Source: Geobacter sp. UBA5735 (GTDB lineage: Bacteria > Desulfobacterota > Desulfuromonadia > Geobacterales > Geobacteraceae). From it: 18,835 nucleotides of DNA. Location: assembly GCA_002419385.1 (NCBI GenBank), contig DIFZ01000026.1:1-18835 (forward strand), written 5' to 3'. Positions 17,336-18,835 of the stretch are shown piece after piece (the stretch's first letter is position 1; every line of letters begins with the position of its first letter). Below the pieces are notes generated by a model. The model was not told the DNA's origin, searched no databases, and was given only the letters and a program-made list of their open reading frames with translations. Both the position numbers and the translations under genes were made by a program.

Positions 17336-18676
17336 CTATACCACTCCCTGGTCGATCATCGCATTGGCAACCTTGAGGAAACCGGCGATGTTCGCGCCTG
17401 CAACGTAGTTGCCGGGGCAGCCGTACTCCTCGGCGGTGGTGTAGGCGTTGTGGTGGATGTTTTTCATAATGGTCTTCAGCTTGGCATCGACTTCTTCACG
17501 AGACCAGCTCATGAACTGGGCGTTCTGGGACATCTCCAGGCCGGAGGTTGCCACGCCGCCTGCGTTGGCAGCCTTGCCCGGGCCGTAGAAGATCTTGTTG
17601 TCGAGGAAGATCTTCACTGCATCCAGGTCGCTCGGCATGTTGGCGCCTTCGCTGACCAGCTTGCAGCCGTTCTTGATCAGCTCGGCTGCGTCCGCGCCGT
17701 TGATCTCGTTCTGCGTGGCGCTCGGGAACGCGCAGTCGCAGGGGATGGACCAGGGGCGCTTGCCCTCGAGATACTTGGCTGAAGGATATTTTTTCACGTA
17801 CTCGGAGATGCGGCCGCGGCGCACATTCTTCAGTTCCAGCACGAACTGGAGTTTTTCCTGCGAAATTCCGTCCGGATCGTAGATGGAACCGTTGGAATCG
17901 GACAGGGAAACCGGCTTGGCGCCCAGCTGATTCAGTTTTTCCACGGTGTACTGGGCAACGTTTCCGGAACCGGACACGAGACAGACCTTGCCTTCGAAAG
18001 ACTGGCCCTTGGTGGCGAGCATTTCCTGGGCGAAGTAGACGGCGCCGTAACCGGTTGCTTCCGGACGTATCAGCGAACCGCCCCAATTAAGGGCTTTGCC
18101 GGTGAGAACGCCGGTAAATTCATTCTTCAGACGCTTGTACTGGCCGAACAGGTAGCCGATCTCGCGGCCGCCGACGCCGATGTCACCGGCAGGGACGTCG
18201 GTTACCGGCCCGATGTGGCGGAACAGTTCGGTCATGAAGGACTGGCAGAAACGCATCACTTCGTTGTCCGACTTGCCCTTAGGGTCGAAATCGGAACCGC
18301 CCTTGCCGCCGCCCATGGGCAGTGTGGTGAGGGAGTTCTTGAACACCTGCTCGAAACCCAGGAACTTGAGTACGCCGAGGTTGACCGACGGATGGAAGCG
18401 GAGACCGCCCTTGTAAGCGCCGATCGCACTGTTGAATTCGATGCGGTATCCCTTGTTCACCTGGATGGTGCCCTTGTCATCAACCCAGGGTACCCGGAAC
18501 AGGATTGTGCGTTCCGGTTCGGTGATGCGCTCAAGGATGCGCTGCTTCTCGAACTTCGCGTCACGCTTGAACACCGGCTCCAGGGACTCGAGGACTTCTT
18601 TGACCGCCTGATGGAATTCAGGCTCGTTGGGGTTCCTTGCTACAACGGAATTGAATACGGATTCGACGTAGGACAT
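17336..18676 (-). CDS. gdhA: NADP-type glutamate dehydrogenase
   Basis: A 446-residue hexameric-type glutamate dehydrogenase that interconverts 2-oxoglutarate plus ammonia and glutamate. The substrate domain includes GYRIEFNSAIGAYKGGLRF (76-94, with Lys89), LPMGGGKGGSDFDP (119-132, Lys125) and VPAGDIGVGGREIGY (161-175, Asp165); these match Lys92, Lys128 and Asp168 of E. coli GdhA with a constant offset of three. The nucleotide-binding domain has VSGSGNVAQYTVEKL (234-248) and LSDSNG (258-263), the serine-bearing form found in NADP enzymes. The length matches the family. ATG 18676 has AGGAGG upstream. It is monocistronic, ending at a strong terminator. It supplies glutamate, which feeds glutamine for CarA, though the two units are on opposite strands. 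Confidence 0.97.
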   Translation of the reverse strand: MSYVESVFNSVVARNPNEPEFHQAVKEVLESLEPVFKRDAKFEKQRILERITEPERTILFRVPWVDDKGTIQVNKGYRIEFNSAIGAYKGGLRFHPSVNLGVLKFLGFEQVFKNSLTTLPMGGGKGGSDFDPKGKSDNEVMRFCQSFMTELFRHIGPVTDVPAGDIGVGGREIGYLFGQYKRLKNEFTGVLTGKALNWGGSLIRPEATGYGAVYFAQEMLATKGQSFEGKVCLVSGSGNVAQYTVEKLNQLGAKPVSLSDSNGSIYDPDGISQEKLQFVLELKNVRRGRISEYVKKYPSAKYLEGKRPWSIPCDCAFPSATQNEINGADAAELIKNGCKLVSEGANMPSDLDAVKIFLDNKIFYGPGKAANAGGVATSGLEMSQNAQFMSWSREEVDAKLKTIMKNIHHNAYTTAEEYGCPGNYVAGANIAGFLKVANAMIDQGVV

Positions 18677-18835
18677 GGTGCCTCCTCTTTTGAATGAGAA
18701 TCGTAGCGGAAAATGCTTATTCGGGCTACGTTATCGCTGATGCGAATTAGTTTCTTTTCTGGCTTTCCTTGTTAATTGGGAGCTATGCTGTCGTCGTCAC
18801 GGGCCACGTACCGGTGGCGAGGTAGTCGTGCATGG
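18677..18835 (-). promoter_or_regulatory. gdhA upstream region with short inverted repeat
   Basis: This stretch carries the AGGAGG ribosome site of gdhA. It also has a 6-bp inverted repeat, CGTAGC (18702-18707) and GCTACG (18725-18730), in the presumed leader. I found no convincing sigma-70 or sigma-54 promoter and no other gene before the window edge. Confidence 0.4.

Noticed and set aside
18677..18835. Sigma-54/NtrC-type promoter for gdhA
   Set aside because: No GG-N10-GC pair with acceptable flanks was found on the minus strand.

Overview
The window looks like chromosomal DNA of a Geobacter-type bacterium (Desulfuromonadia). This rests on the G+C-rich coding style, the pyrR-pyrB-pyrC-carA-x-y-carB-greA order, and a PEP/pyruvate-binding protein, GdhA and YjfB-like motility protein of familiar geobacterial type. 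The genus is inferred from these features, not proven.

Region 1 (1-1970) is visibly richer in A+T than the rest. It holds a minus-strand set of three genes: a short lipoprotein with a YkuD L,D-transpeptidase domain, a 250-residue protein with a DUF2778/Tlde1-type L,D-transpeptidase-like domain and no signal peptide, and a small three-helix membrane protein that overlaps it. The layout suggests a cell-wall-targeting effector with a possible membrane immunity partner. The spacer that follows contains only inverted repeats and the pyrimidine promoter.

Region 2 (1943-11740, plus strand) is a de novo pyrimidine operon. A promoter leads into a recognisable PyrR attenuator: an RNA hairpin with a CAGAGA loop, an overlapping antiterminator possibility, and an intrinsic terminator just before pyrR. 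Then come pyrR, pyrB, pyrC, carA, a PflA-like radical SAM protein, a DUF486 membrane protein, carB and greA. CarA and CarB make carbamoyl phosphate, PyrB and PyrC carry it to dihydroorotate, and PyrR senses uridine nucleotides through the leader RNA. The operon spacers are occupied by palindromic repeats: heptad-phased long inverted repeats after pyrB and pyrC, and two copies of a 57-58 bp twin-hairpin element exactly flanking the radical SAM gene.

Region 3 (11779-14508, minus strand) converges on greA. In transcription order it has a YjfB-like motility protein behind a candidate sigma-28 promoter and followed by its own terminator, then a macro-domain deacetylase, an ECF sigma factor, and a translationally coupled membrane anti-sigma factor with a zinc-binding motif.

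Region 4 (14552-18835, minus strand) has gdhA (NADP-type glutamate dehydrogenase) with a strong terminator, then an 867-residue protein that joins a degenerate KaiC-like domain to the ATP-grasp domain of PEP synthase/pyruvate phosphate dikinase but lacks the phosphohistidine domain. The last 160 bases are the gdhA upstream region.

The best candidates for something undescribed are the Tlde1-like gene set, the KaiC-like/PPDK_N fusion, the PyrR attenuator in a proteobacterial setting, and the heptad and twin-hairpin spacer repeats.
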